Position numbers and translations under genes: made by a program. 64,000 bases of DNA from Amaranthus tricolor (Eukaryota; Streptophyta; Magnoliopsida; Caryophyllales; Amaranthaceae): the NCBI RefSeq assembly GCF_026212465.1, contig NC_080061.1, positions 18,179,906 through 18,243,905 of the forward strand, written 5' to 3'. The notes under the pieces are model-generated. The model ran no database searches and was not told the DNA's origin. It was given only the letters and a program-made list of their open reading frames with translations. Of this stretch, positions 23,698 through 36,635 are shown piece after piece. Position 1 is the stretch's first letter. Every line of letters starts with the position of its first letter.

Positions 23698-24990
23698 CCT
23701 AATTAGTGTGATTAATTAATTCAAAACAAAATTAATACACATATATACTTATTTATACCAAACAAATTTAACCCTAAAAATATAAGCACTACATTGTGTT
23801 CTAAAATAAAATCACTTAAAATAATTAACATTGTATACTTCATCTTTCATACTTCATATTCTAATTCTATATAACCAAACATATATTTTATACTTCATAC
23901 TCCAATATAATCACTACATTATAAATAAAATCATATTCAAAATATAAATAATAAAATAAAATCATTTAACCCTAAAAATATGTATATTCTAATTCTAAAA
24001 ATTTAAAACATATGTACAACAACAAATAAACCACATTTTTAACAAAATACACATAAATCAAAATAATTAACAAATTAATAACATAACTTTGAAAAATATC
24101 AAACTCATTATACTAAATATATATAATAATGTCAAACTCCCAAAACCCTAAAAATATGAAAAACAATAAAATTAGCATCACTAGAAATTACCTTGTGTAT
24201 GTAGATGAAGAACAATCACAATGTCACCTACAATGAAATAAGAAAAACAAAATTACTACACATAACCATTTTTTCCAAACATAAGTAAAAATAAACATAA
24301 AAAAAACACCGTTAATTCGTGAAAATTACATTTGAAGAGAGAAGATTCGTGGGTATATGAAGAAAAATTTGTGGTTTTTGCAAGCTTAAATAAGAAATTC
24401 GTGGGTTTATGAAGAACGGAGTATATGAGGAAGCAAATTCGTGGCCTTCAAATGTCGTGCTTAATTATGTCGTGAGTTTATGAGCAAATGAAGAAGAGAG
24501 TAAATGAAGAAAGCTTATGTCGTGGGTTTATGAGGATGAAGAAGCAGGAAGAAGCAAATGTCGTAACAGTAGAGTTTAAGCAAAATGACGAAGAACACAG
24601 ATGAACTTGAACAGATTGAAGACAAGAAGCAGGAAGAAGAAGCACGAAGAACAGATTGAACAGCAAATGTCGTGGGTTTTTGAAGAAATTTTTGAAGAAC
24701 TTGAAGAAATTGAAGAACTTGAAGAACAACAAATGTCGTGGGTTTAAGGTGAATACAACAGTATATAAGGGTTTTGAGCAAAATGAACGTTGACACGTGG
24801 GTTTTAAATTTTCCAGAAGTAAAATGCTATAGGTTATTTGCTGCGGGCTGCAAAAAATCGCAGCGTTAGTGAGATTATTTTTTGCGGGCTGCAAAAAACT
24901 GCAGTGTTTGTGAGATTATTTGCTGCGGGCTACAGAAAACCGCAGCATTTGTGGTTTTTTTTTCTTTTTTTTTGCTATTTATTGCTGCGT
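23698..24990 (-). other. 5' leader and subterminal region of CACTA-1
   Basis: No gene is present. From 23700 to 24230 it is AT-rich spacer ahead of the transposase start. From 24330 to 24800 the minus strand is rich in ctt/ttc runs with imperfect repeats around cccacgac, matching the leader of CACTA-2 near 33480-34150. From 24830 to 24960 several gctgcggg/ccgcag motifs form the subterminal repeat array. Confidence 0.7.
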
Positions 24991-24991
24991 C

Positions 24992-25099
24992 TAAAGAAAA
25001 CTGCAGCAAATGACACGCAGTAGATACGTTTTTCTCCACTAGTGTAAATAACAAACTGCAGCAAATGACACGTAGCAAATATGTTTTTTTCCACTAGTG
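24992..25099. repeat. Tandem duplication of the CACTA-1 right terminus
   Basis: Two units, 24992-25044 and 25045-25099, each carry aaactgcagcaaatgacacg and end CCACTAGTG. Both are followed by taaataac, the host flank that includes the target duplication, so the duplicated block contains flanking DNA. The duplication therefore arose after insertion, not by a second CACTA insertion. The two units have since diverged at several bases. Confidence 0.8.
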
Positions 25100-26141
25100 T
25101 AAATAACTTGAAAGCAATCAAGAAATGATAACTTACAAACCAAAGGAGTTGCTTCAAATGAAATGAAAGGAATATTCTCGAACAAAACTTGAAATGAAGT
25201 ACATAAATCAAAGAACTTAGAATGTAAAGGTGAAATAATAAAGGAAAGCTTAAAGGAAAACATTGAGGGAAAGCTTAAACTCTAATTAGGGTATAAACTA
25301 AAGGAAAGCATAAAGATAATGTCCTATGGTTGGTATACAATAGGCATGAGTTGAATTCTACAAAAATGGGGTTTAAATTCTCTAAAAAAAAAGGGGTTAA
25401 AATGCCGCAAAATAGCCTTATTGAATGGCTTAAAGAAAATTAAATACCGCAAAAATTATAGGTCATTCGCCCCAAGGAGCCTTTAATTTGACCAAAGCTC
25501 GAGTCTAGGTAAGAGGTTGATGCTCAATGCATAGCAAATTCGGCCGAAGTTAAAGGCAGTTCGACCAAAGCTAGGCAATTTGTCGAATTTGGGATGGATT
25601 TGGCCGTATCAGCAGGTCTACTCCTACGCACTAGCAGAACTTCACCCAAAGCTAGGGTGGATTTGCCTGAAGCTATAGTGGCTTCACCCGAAGCTCTTAA
25701 GCTTCGCCCAAATCAGCTGCAGCTGAAGAAATTGCTATGAGTTGCAGCTTTGACCGAAGTTAGGTCCAGTTCGACAAAATCTATGGGTTTTTTCCTATTT
25801 CAGCTGCTTGGTCAATACCTAGGGGTATTCACATGTCCATTCGACCGAATGTAAGGCAAGTTCAATCGAATATGGGCAGTTCCTTGCATTTATGCATGCA
25901 TGTTTAAAGTATAAGGTAAAATCTCAATATGCGGGGCCTTTAGAAGAATCTCAATATGCATGCCAAAGCCTCAAACACACGAAAATTGACCTTGATGCCT
26001 TCAAAAACATCTAAAATAACAACGAAACAACCCAAAGACAAGAATAAGGTAAAATCATGAGCAATGTGCATAATATGAATTGAAAAAGTGAGACTTGACA
26101 CGATAAAGGAGTTACAAATGCGCTTATAAATAAGCACATCA

Positions 26142-27830
26142 ACTTCCCCCAAGCCAAACCTTCGCAAGTCCCCGTGAAAACTCAAGGCAAAACAAACCCA
26201 AACAAAGAAAAACATGGCGAGCGGAAAAAAAAACAATGCAAGCTATGCACGCACAAACTCTTTCCTAGCCATAGTTGTACAGGGAAAATGGGCTCAAGAG
26301 AGCATAATAACAAGGAAAATGACATTTTCCAAAAACTTAGGCTCACTACTCAAGCTACATCTCAGGCCATGCCATCCACTACCCAATGAGGTCGCAAGTC
26401 TACGCTCCTAAGGTTATTTCCCAAACGATGTGGGAAATTTCTCATAATGCTCATGTGTTTGATTGGATATGTGCTTCACTCAAATCATCCGACTAAAGAT
26501 AAGTTGGGAATCAAAAACCTAATAGGGAGAACTCTCGGGAATTATATCATATCTACTCTCCAGCATAGAATTCACTAATCAAACAAAGTTAAACACGTTT
26601 GACAATGGGTTGTAACGTAGGCTAGGGTGACGGTAGGGTGAAGTTTGGGAATGTGGTGGTAAGGATAAAGGATATCATGCAATCGAAGACAATAAAACCA
26701 ACAACTAGAACTTCCAACATCAATCTTAACACAAAACCCTCAAAGTAAGCACAAATGAACTCTAACCTACCAAAGAAACTTTACACTCAATTTTTTTTCT
26801 TTTTTTTTATCACTATTTCTTTTCTTTTTGTGTTTTTCATACTTATTTTTCTTTTTGTTACTTATTTCCTTTTATTTATGTTCCTTATTTAATGAATATA
26901 TGTTCTGTTTCTTTTTAGAGAGCACAAGAGGAAAAGGGAGAAATAAATAAATCAAGTATAATATTTAGAGTTATATCAATCCAATAACTGCTATGTTAAC
27001 CAAAATCGCCTACACCGACAATGCAAACATGCATCACAACCATAATCGCTTAACTATCCTCTAGGTAAGGAGAGGTAACATTTGGCCCATGTGGAGGTGA
27101 ATAATACGGCTACAAAGAAAAAGGTAAAGGCAAAGAGTTGATCAACCTAAAGTCAATTAATGTATAAGGTAGGCAATTTGGCTATATAGCTGTAACTATA
27201 AACTTGTTATCATTCTTGGCCTATGAAAAGCAAGCTATGTTGTAGGAGAACAGATACAGTTCTTAAATTTCCTAACTAGCACTCAAATAAGAAGACTCAC
27301 AAATGTAGTTCTAGAAGCTCAATCCTAACATGACTAGTCGAAATGCGCCAGTCTCCAAGCCACAAATCAAACAACCAAGGATCCCCAAGTCAAGTGGAAA
27401 ATAAACAGACTCCTCGATCTCAAAACATGCACAGGGCTAGGAAAACATGAGTAAGCATATAACCACTATAATGTACATATTAGAAGCTTACAAAGGCAGT
27501 TCCACAACTCAAAACATCAACTAAAATAAAACTAAAACTAGGCAAAACATGCATAAACTAAGATAACAGTGACAATAATCTGGATTGTTCAAAGTTTAAA
27601 AACCATAAGAACCCTTCCCCAAGCCAACTCAAGAGCTGTCTATGTACGTGGGAAGGTAAGTAAAAAAGAAAACCATAAGAAGAAAGATCGGCATTATAGG
27701 AACATTATCCAAGCAAACAAAACAAAACTAGACAAATACCAAGTTATCTCTCGCAAGTGCTTTTGTTTTTTGACGGTATTCTCAGCAAAGCTAACCACCC
27801 AGCTCAAAAACATAAAAGCTTACCTTCCTT
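26142..27830. other. Non-coding interior between LTR copies A and B
   Basis: It starts (minus sense) with the polypurine tract next to copy A. It has no long ORF and no protein motif that I recognise. A pyrimidine-rich stretch (26790-26880) stands out. It may be the interior of a non-autonomous LTR element. Confidence 0.45.
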
Positions 27831-28467
27831 AGAAGTACACATAGCATAGCAAAGAGTAGGGGATTAAACCACAAAGACAAAGGAAGCTAGACTCTAAACT
27901 CGATGTAGGAAGGTTTATATGAAAGATTGGGTGTTGAACTAAACTAATGACAAGGAAAATATAGCAAGACGAAAACGATGTAAAGCAATGAAAGAGCAAC
28001 AGGATAAAATAGGTCTACTCTAGGAAGGTCGATTTGGACGAAAGTTAAGCTAAGTAAAGGGAGATCAAACAATAATCAATCATGACAATGAAAATAACAA
28101 GAGGAAATTGATGACCCACAAGTGTCACAAACTACCTATAATCACCCGAAACTTGGTAAATTCATGGAGCAGCAACATTGATCATCATGGCCATTGAATT
28201 ACGTCACTTGCCTAACTTTACAAAATACATTTCCAAATATGTTTTTAAGCTTAAAAAATTAGTGAGGTCGTCGAGGGAGTCTCGAAATGGGTGCAGAAGT
28301 CTCAAAGACATAGATTTTGACCCGATCTCTTCGACAGCCCCTAAAATAACCAAAAAAACAACCCAAAGACAAGAACAAGGTAAAATCACGCATAATGTAC
28401 ATAATAACAATTAAAAAACCCAAGACTCTACAATAAACGGAGTTGTTAATGTGCTCGAAAATGAGCA

Positions 28468-28472
<5 letters not shown>
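27830..28472 (-). repeat. LTR copy B, internally shortened
   Basis: It shares with copy A the blocks gaaggtttatatgaaa.gttgggtgtt and aacccaaagacaaga, and ends in a form of TGATGTGC (taatatgc, minus strand). At about 640 bp against 1.6-1.7 kb for copies A and C, its centre is missing. A perfect (ATT)n run follows immediately at 28470-28503. Confidence 0.55.

Positions 28473-28503
<31 letters not shown>
28468..28503. repeat. (ATT)n microsatellite
   Basis: An uninterrupted att run of about twelve units lies directly at the outer end of LTR copy B. Confidence 0.9.
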
Positions 28504-28506
<3 letters not shown>

Positions 28507-28707
28507 CTTATTATTAATTGAGAGGGAGGAAATATTATCATAGAATTAAAAATCTTGATGAAGTATGTTAAAGTAGTAGAAATAGAGAAAGAAAAGAATT
28601 GGAGAAACTTTGTTTTTAAAATTCTCGGTAACTAACCAATTCTCTGATGGATTTGCTGGAGACTCAAATTATAATTACTGATTTTCTTTTTCTTTTATTG
28701 CAAAATA

Positions 28708-28980
28708 CTTCCTCCTATTCACCTTAGGAGTCCTATTTAACTTTTTACGGATTTTAAGGAAAGTCAAAAGTGGGACCCTAGGGGTAGGAAAGAGAGTGAT
28801 ATTATGGGTTTTTTAATGTAAGGGAGGAAAATTAGTACGGGTATTAGAGGGTATAATTGAAAATAGGATAAAGTTACTAAGGGCATAAAAGTCAAAAATC
28901 CATATCAAAAATAGAAATTGGACAATTAAGGTGACTTGACCATAAAAGAAAATGAGACCCATAAGCTGAATAGGAGGAAG
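28708..28980. mobile_element. Stowaway-like MITE (273 bp)
   Basis: The left end CTTCCTCCTATTCACCTTA is mirrored by the right end taagctgaataggaggaag, with TA on both sides (28706-28707, 28981-28982). The interior is AT-rich and non-coding. The cctcc-type terminus and TA duplication are those of Stowaway (Tc1/mariner-derived) MITEs. It does not share internal sequence with the neighbouring MITE at 29318. Confidence 0.85.
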
Positions 28981-29763
28981 TATATTTTTTCTTTTGAAAA
29001 ATGTCAGAGTACTTCACGCCTATAAAATGTCATATCAATTGCAAAATTACTAATTTAAATTTATAATTATTTTCTTCTCTCTTTCTTATTTGCCCATTTT
29101 TTTTCTTTATCATGTGTAACTCATAACAAACTCAATTGAATCGATAGGTAATTTGGAACCCTTGTGCTTGGTCATGTTTGGTCATAGGCTGACCATGTTT
29201 GGTTATGTTGTGCTTGCTCATCCACAACTACAAGTAAGGCTCATGTGTATTGTGTAAGTATTTTACTCTCTGCATTTTTGTCTAATTTTTATGTTTTTTC
29301 TATACTGTACAATAATACTCCCTCCAATTCATATTAAATTTTCTATTTAATTTTCGATAGAGGTGTTCATTCGGGTCATCGGGTCGGTTTCGGACGGTTG
29401 TAATTCGGCTCGGTTGGTTTTCGAATCGATAAATTTTCGGTTGTATACAACAACGGGTCATACTCGGGTCAGATCGGTTAGTTAGATCGGTTAGTTATGG
29501 GTCGGTTTAACAACGGTTGTTCACATTATCGGGTTCAAACCGGTTTGTTATCGGTTAAAATTCGAGTCGCGTGTCAATCGAGCTCGGGTTGTCATCGGTC
29601 TTACATTAGTTCGGTTTTTTCGGGCACAAATCGAGTTCGAGCTTTATTTTTCGAGTAGTTATCAGTTACGGACAACTATTGATCGGGTCAATATCGAAAT
29701 AAGTTAATAGTCGGGTTTTTAATTGATGTATGCTCATTTTATGGCAGATCAATTTATTTCAAT

Positions 29764-29831
<68 letters not shown>

Positions 29832-30699
29832 CTATTATTTAATAATGCATCATGTTGCTACTTTTGATAATTGATTAAATATTAAAACTCGATAATCGAA
29901 ACTCGATTTGTTTGAATGAATAAGAATAATCTAAACTATCTCATAGGCTATTAGAATATACATTACTCTATTACACTAATAATCGATTGTATTTCTAAGT
30001 TTGATAATTGAAACTTATTATATATAATAAAGTGAATTAGATTAATCAAGTAATCATAACCATTTTATATGATATTATGTATTTATACTTATTAGTGACC
30101 TTGAATACTTTAAAATAATAAATCTATTACACTAATAATTGATCGTATTTAATTTAAAACTTAATAATGTTCGGAACTAGACCTATTGGAGTGAATGAAA
30201 CTAATACAAACTAATGAACTATCTTATAGAGTTATAGTTACAGTTACAGATTATCATTGACAGTTAACTCAATGCTATTACTTATTAGTTATTACTGATA
30301 TTGAATACTCTAAAGTAATTTATAGGCTATTAATAATCGATCGTAATTCACTTGTCATAATTCGATCTATTAAAGACTTATAGTAAATGAAACTAGTACT
30401 CCACCTTTTTTGTTACTTTGAATTAAATAGCCTAAATTATGCAATTTTACCAAATTCAATAATAAAAATATTTAATATTTGATATAAAATATTTATATTA
30501 CTCAAATAAATTATTTTAGATAACTAATTGTCCAATTTGATGAATATATATATATATATTACTCAATTGATACATTACTTGCACAAAATGTTATTGGTTA
30601 TTTGGATAGCACACGGATAAGGTGTTTTAGCCGTTGGATTATAATGCTAATATCAGATCAGCGGTCAACAACTTGCCACGTCACCGTCATTTGATAAAA

Positions 30700-32486
30700 A
30701 AGGATTTTGGTTCCTTTCTTCATCCTGTAACAGCGACATTTCTGATTTCCCAAATCCCGCTCAATTAAACCCTAACTCAACTCTCTCTTCTTCACCCTCT
30801 CAGTGAAACCGGCGGCCCTCTTACAATCCCATCTATTCTCCTCCAATCCGGCCGGTAGAACACGTTCATCTCCGGCAGCCTCTAGTACCGTAGGTATGAA
30901 GTTCTTGTTTTTTTTTTCTTTTTCTCTGTACCGTAGCAATTGTATCTGTTAGTAGCAATTTGGCATTCTTTATCTTTCAAAATGAGCTGGTAATTGGAAT
31001 TAGGCATGAAGTTCTACTGTAAAACTCCTTCTTCCTTTTGATCTAACTTTGATTTGCATTTGAGTTCTAATTTTGTAATGGGCTGAATTTTACTTTATAT
31101 AGATTTTTTAGGGATGAACATGTGTTTATTTGCTCTTACCACATCAGTGTCTTTTGAGTTCTTGCTAGAGTGCTAGTTTATCATAGATTTTATCATTAGT
31201 GTTTATCATAGATTACATGAAATTGTAAGTTTGGGTTGAACTGTTCAACTGTCAATTCAATTCTTCAGCAACTATTCAACTGTAAATCTCCAAATGTCGC
31301 TGTACTTTTGCATTTGTTTTCTTGTTTGGGTTGAAATTGTAGGTGGATGTATAGAAAAAGGCTGATATTCATGGTTCTCATTGTTCATAACTTCAATTTT
31401 ATCATCAGTGTTTATCATAAATTACATGAAATTGTAAGTTGGGGTTGAACTGTTCAACTGTCAATTCGATTCTTCAGCAACTATTCAAGTATGTTATATA
31501 GTCTATTTTTCTTTTTTTGAGCGGATAGTCTAATTTTAGTGTAGGATTAGAAGTTTGTATTTGAAGTGTAGTTGGAGCAACCTTATTCTGTTATTGATAA
31601 AGCAGTAAATAAGAGTATGAATTAGATGTATGCAGTAAATACATTCCTAGTTGAATCCACAAGAAACTGCAGCATATGATAACACACGCAAATGCTGAAT
31701 TTGGACTCTGCATGCTACCTTTCTGGGGTAACTGCTGTGCTGAAGAAAATCTGCAATTCCACTCCCTTTATCGTCCCATTATATTTTATCCGTTGTGAAA
31801 TACTTGCAATTGATATTCTGATAGTGACTTGTAATTCAACTGTAAATCTCCAAATGTCGCTGTACTTTTGCATCTGTTTTCTTGTTTGGGTTGAAATTGT
31901 AAGTTTTTGTATAGAAAAAGGTTGATATTCATGGTTAGCTTTATCAAATGGACCAAAATTGGCATCATTTTCTTTGTTATTGGTCATACCACTATGGTTT
32001 TTGCTTCACAATTCACAATCATATATTGGATCTGAATATTCTAACGTAAATGTTTTTGCTTCTATCGGACACAATTTTCACAGTATCACGAAGAAACAAA
32101 TTTGTTGATGATGGATCAAGGAGAGCTGTGATCTGCTCATTGTACTGAAAAAATATTCAAATATTGTTGGTGTCATTCCTCTATGGGAACTACGCGTAAA
32201 CTCATCGGACCATACCCAGGATTTGGAGGCTTACTTGCACTCTTAGTTGGTGTAGTCTGAGTTGAAGTAGTCTCAGAATACCCGCTATAAGTCCTCCAAG
32301 CAGTTTTTCTTTGTCACTCATTTTCAATAGCTTAGTATTCGGAGAAGTATAAGATAGTTTGTAATTGTATTAGTAATCTTGAATATATATTAATGTATAA
32401 TTTTGTTCAAACAATGTTCAATACTTCTTTTGAAATTAGAAGATGGGATTAAATTTGTTCAATCTCTAATTCTTAATTGTAGGAAG
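30700..32486 (+). other. 5' leader of the hAT transposase gene, with internal duplications
   Basis: A less AT-rich block at 30740-30895 (ctctcttcttcaccctctc..., ending at a possible donor gtaggtatgaag) looks like a 5' UTR exon followed by introns. Between 31188 and 31940 one sequence is partly repeated: 31188-31400 resembles 31398-31490 (gaactgttcaactgtcaatt), and its second half recurs at 31833-31945 (ctgtaaatctccaaatgtcg). There is no coding potential. The rest of 29830-30700 is AT-rich spacer within the hAT element. Confidence 0.5.
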
Positions 32487-35066
32487 ATGAATTTTAATGA
32501 GGCAAATGAAGCTAATGGTTTTCAATTTGACAATATTTCGAACACGGGTAATTTGTTAATCTAATGGTTCAAGTACCTTATATGTTTTGTGTACTTTATC
32601 ATTATTTTGCATTGTGTTCAATATTGAGATAAATTACTAGCATGTGTATTATTTTTGTTGAAATTAACAGCGTTTGAAGAGTTACAAACTAGTGTATCCA
32701 CTCCAAGGAATGTGAACCCGAACCCTAGACAAGTTGTCCAACGTCCTATTCGTCCACCAAAGCGTGCAAAAACTAGTAGAGGAAGAGGTGGAATTTCTTT
32801 AGCTGGAGGTCGAAGGCAAACTAGAACTGAGTTTCAGGAGGATATTGAAGGACTTGGAAAGCGTACCTCACCAGTTTAGGATCATTTTACCATAGAGGCC
32901 GAGAAGGATGATAACAATGTTGTTATTTCATTACATGCTGTTTGTCGCCATTGTAAGAATACTGATTATAGAGCCGAAGGTCACTATGGAACCTCTAATT
33001 GTAGACATCACCTCAAGACTTGTGAACCTTACCAAGAATGGCTTGCTAAAAATCGTGATCTCATTGGTGATTTTAGTCAGAGAAAATATTGTTCTCTTTT
33101 TGCCGATTGGTGATTTTAGTCACAAGGAAATTGCATCGTTACTTGAATCCAAAGGTGAACACTAGTGGAAAAAAATGTATTTGTTGCTCATTATTTGCTG
33201 CGGTTTTTGTGTATTAGCAGCAAAAAATAGGAAAACGTATTAAAAAATATATATATACTCTAATTGCTACGGTTAACCCTTTGACCGCAGCAAATACCCT
33301 AGCATCATGCATTAATTGCTCCAGTTTTTCCACAACCGCAGCAAATAACCCTTCAAAATTAGATTAATTGCTCCGATTTTGTTATGAACCGCAACAAATG
33401 ACCGTTGGACAAAAACCCGCCAGTTTCTTTTTATTTCGCATATCTTCTCAAATACGTTATACAGTTGTTCTTCATTGAAAAAACGCTTCATCTTCATTTG
33501 CTTCGTTCCTCTTCTACATCTTCACAAACGTATAAGATTAAGCATCAAGATCATTTGTGTTCGTTTCTTGTGTTCATCTTCATTTTCACAAACGTTGTTT
33601 TATTCATTTGTTGTTATTCATCTTCATTTGTGTTCGTTGCTGTTCATCTTCACAAACTTGTTGCTGTTCATCTTCACAAACTTGTTGCTATTCATCTTCA
33701 CAAACTTGTTGCTGTTCTTGTTGCTTCTGTGCATCTACTGTACATCATCAAACTTGTGTTTTGAAGGTAAATCCTTGCTTCTGTTCTTGTTCATCATCAA
33801 ACTTCGAATTTTCATAAACCTACTTGTTGCTTCTGTTTTGTTGCTGTTCTTATTGCTTCTGTTCATCTACTGTACGTGTGATAAATATCTAAAAAAAACC
33901 TAAATTAATTACCTTATTTTTATTTTGAACCAACTTCGAATTTTGTTGCTGTTCTTGTTGCTGTTCATCGAATATAATTATGTTTCTGTTCATGTTCTTG
34001 TTGTTGCTGTTCTTGTAAAAAATCTTGTTACGTTGTTGTTCTTGTTGCTTATTCTTGTTGTAAAAAATCGAATATAATCTTGTTGTTCTTGTTGTTGTAA
34101 ATCCTTGCTTCTGTTCTTGTTCTTGTTGTTGTCTAAATGCTTAAATTTGCTTCTGTTCTTGTTGTTGTCATATTTGTTTTTCACAATTTATCTAATTTAA
34201 TTATTTCAATTTTAAATATTTTTAGTTGTGTATGTTTTAAAAATTATTAAAAATTAATATTAATAAAATTTAAATTTTAACGAATTAAATAAAATTTTAC
34301 TTTACTATGTTTCAACTTATAGATTTTACATAAAATACTGATTTTACATAAATGAAATAATTATTTTGAATTGAAGTGAGTATCTAGTATTTTAATGATT
34401 GTATTTATTTGCTTGAGGGTTAGGGAAATAGGTGAAATTTTAATATGAAAATATTAATATTGCATTCTTATTTTTCATGTTATTTCTATTATAGTTAATA
34501 CAAAATAATAATACTCCTAGTTGATAAATAAGACTAGTATATTATTATTTGTGGAGTAAATAATTTTTTGTTCAGAAAATATTTTAAATTTTTAAGTTTC
34601 TTGTTCGTTTAAGTTTTAAATGTGTATGATTCGTTTATGTTGTTGTTGGAGTTCATTGATAAGCCACTAGACCGGATTTTAAGGGTGAATTGGACTTATG
34701 CTTGTTTGTACTCTACGTCTAGTTTGTAGCTTGCATAAATTTTCAAATAAGATCACTATTAGGTTATATAATTTGATGTATATTAAAGTCAATTATAACT
34801 TTAAATTTTATTTTTTTTAAAATTTATAGAAAGATTATTATAATCAAATAGTTTAAGTACCTTCAAATAATTTGTAGCAATTCTAAAGTGACCAATTATA
34901 GTTATAAAGTAATCACCTACAAGTTTAAAATGATCACTTTTTATAGTATAATTGAAGTCATCATTAACAATCTTAAAAAACATTATTAATTATTAATTTT
35001 TATTGTTTTTATATGAATATTATTAATTATTGTTTTGTTTTGAATCAATTAATCACACTAATTAGG

Positions 35067-36515
35067 ATGACAAACGATCGTTCTTGAATGTATAGAAGCA
35101 TTGAATCGTCGGAATTTATTGATGGCGTATTAGAATTTTGTAGTATTGCGGTTGAACATCAAGTTAGGACGGGGGGAGTTGGTTTTTATTGCCCATGTGT
35201 CAGTTGTGGCAATGTATCAAAGGTAGATAGTGTTGATATCCTTAGGGAGCACATACTTCGACATGGGTTTAGGCCTCAATATCATGTTTGGGTTTGGCAT
35301 GGTGAGGAGGGAGTTTACAAAGAGAAAAGTGTTGTTGAGGACGTCAATAATGTGGCCGATGTCAATGAGGATGTAGTAGATCATGTTGATGGGTATGAGA
35401 CAGATGAAGAGAATGTCGATGAGGATGTGGATCGTGTTGATGAGATGATGGAGGGAGTCGAGGATGAGTTAGGAAAACGTCCTCGTGTTTTTGACTTGTT
35501 GACAGAGGATTCTCAAAAGCCTTTGTACCCTGGATGTACAAAGTTCACCAAACTAACAGCAGTGTTGACAATTTTCAACATTAAGTCAAAATTCAATTGG
35601 AGTGACGCTAGTTTCACAATGTTATTAGAAGCGATAGGTGAGATGCTTCCTGAGGGAAATGAACTTCCAAAGTCGACATATTATGCCAACAAGCTCATGT
35701 GTCCTTTCGGCTTAGAGTACTAGAAGATTCATGCGTGTCCGAATGATTGTGTGTTGTATCGGAATGAAAACGAGAACTTAGAAGAGTGTCCTAGGTGTGG
35801 GTTATCGCGCTACAAGCGTAAAGGGGCTCGGGATGCTAAAGGGCCCCCGACTAAGGTATTGTGGTATCTTCCAATAATACCTAGATTCAAGCGCTTGTTT
35901 TCTATAAAGAAAAATGCGTTAAATTTGAGGTGGCATGCAGATAGGGTGAAGAAAGGTCACTTGCTCACACATCCATCTGATTCTCCGGAGTGGAAGAGTA
36001 TTGATAGGTTGCATAAGACTTTTGGGGATGAGGTTCGTAATTTAAGGCTCGGACTGTGTACGGATGGAATGAACCCATTCGGCAATCTTAGTTCTCAACA
36101 TAGTACTTGGCCGGTACTTTTAGTGATCTATAATTTGCCACCTTGGTTGTGTATGAAGCGTAAGTACATAATGCTTTCGCTTCTTATCTCGGGTCCTAAA
36201 CAACCTGGCAATGACATAGATGTGTATCTTGCACCTCTCGTTGAGGATTTGAGAAAGATGTGGGATGAAGGCGTTTCAGTGTTTGATGCATATGCTAATG
36301 AGGAGTTCACCTTGCATGCAATGCTTTTATGCACCGTCAATGATTTTCCGACATATGGCAACTTATCGGGGTATAAGAACAAAGGGAAGAAAGCATGCCC
36401 GATATGTATCGATGACATGGAATCCACGTGGATTCCTAAGTGCAAACACGTATTCATGCACCATCGAAAGTTCCTCCCACGAGACCACCAATATCGTAAG
36501 AAGAAGAAGAAAATT
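35067..36515 (+). pseudogene. CACTA-2 TNP2-like transposase, N-terminal half only
   Basis: The start corresponds to the CACTA-1 start (MTNDRS at 35067), but codon 7 is TGA where CACTA-1 has Trp. The transposase-associated domain follows (CPCVSCGNV, HVWVWHGEEG), then the tnp2 domain (PNDCVLYRNENE, CPRCGLSRYK, SGYKNKGKKACPICIDDM). A TAG at 35721 replaces Gln. Homology to CACTA-1 stops at DHQYRKKKK near 36505. The rest of tnp2 and the DUF4216/4218-like parts are deleted and replaced by about 110 bp of repeated tcatattcttaatatt/acttagcttatgtt. No functional product is possible from this gene. Confidence 0.85.
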
Positions 36516-36635
36516 GTCATATTCTTAATATTCTTAATATTTCTATTACTTAGCTTATGTTTGTCATATTCTTAATATTACTTAGCTTATGTTCTAATAT
36601 ATTTCTATTCATACTCTTTCAGGTACTGATATACA

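Larger units (their letters stand above)
11774..25044 (-). mobile_element. CACTA-1: En/Spm-type transposon, inserted in LTR copy A
   Basis: It starts CACTAGTGGAAAAAA at 11774 and ends with the inverse TTTTTCTCCACTAGTG at 25044. A 3-bp target duplication taa lies at 11771-11773 and 25045-25047, as expected for CACTA elements. Subterminal repeats of the type tgctgcgg/ccgcagca occur at both ends. It carries a decayed TNP2-type transposase on the minus strand but no second gene. Without the nested CACTA-3 (3.8 kb) and the solo LTR (4.1 kb) it is about 5.3 kb. It is the same family as CACTA-2 at 33160-39609. Confidence 0.9.
11109..26141 (-). repeat. LTR copy A (about 1.7 kb of its own), interrupted by CACTA-1
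   Basis: The two halves flank CACTA-1 and are collinear with copy C: both sides carry the same run of cattgctt/tttattgc motifs, the block with gtgagtagtttctt, and a shared end taaatattgtttt...gggtttag. A palindrome-like attcgaccgaatg near 25838 is shared with copy C, where it recurs several times. The LTR is AT-rich and non-coding. The left border (TGTTACTAAACC at 11109) is provisional because the ends of copies A and C do not align cleanly. Confidence 0.6.
11109..28472 (-). mobile_element. Non-coding LTR element or cluster (Athila/LARD-like), split by CACTA-1
   Basis: Three copies of one LTR family occur in the window. Copy A covers 11109-11773 plus 25103-26141, copy B about 27830-28472, and copy C 59795-61370 in the opposite orientation. 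Copy A ends at 26141 in TGATGTGC (minus strand) directly preceded by a polypurine tract (gggggaagt), so it behaves as a 3' LTR. Copy B is the only candidate 5' LTR. The 26142-27830 interior has no ORF and no PBS that I can see next to B. No target duplication matches (atcgt at the left, ttatt at the right), so A and B may be one eroded non-autonomous element or two neighbours. The three-way alignment is read by eye. Confidence 0.55.
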
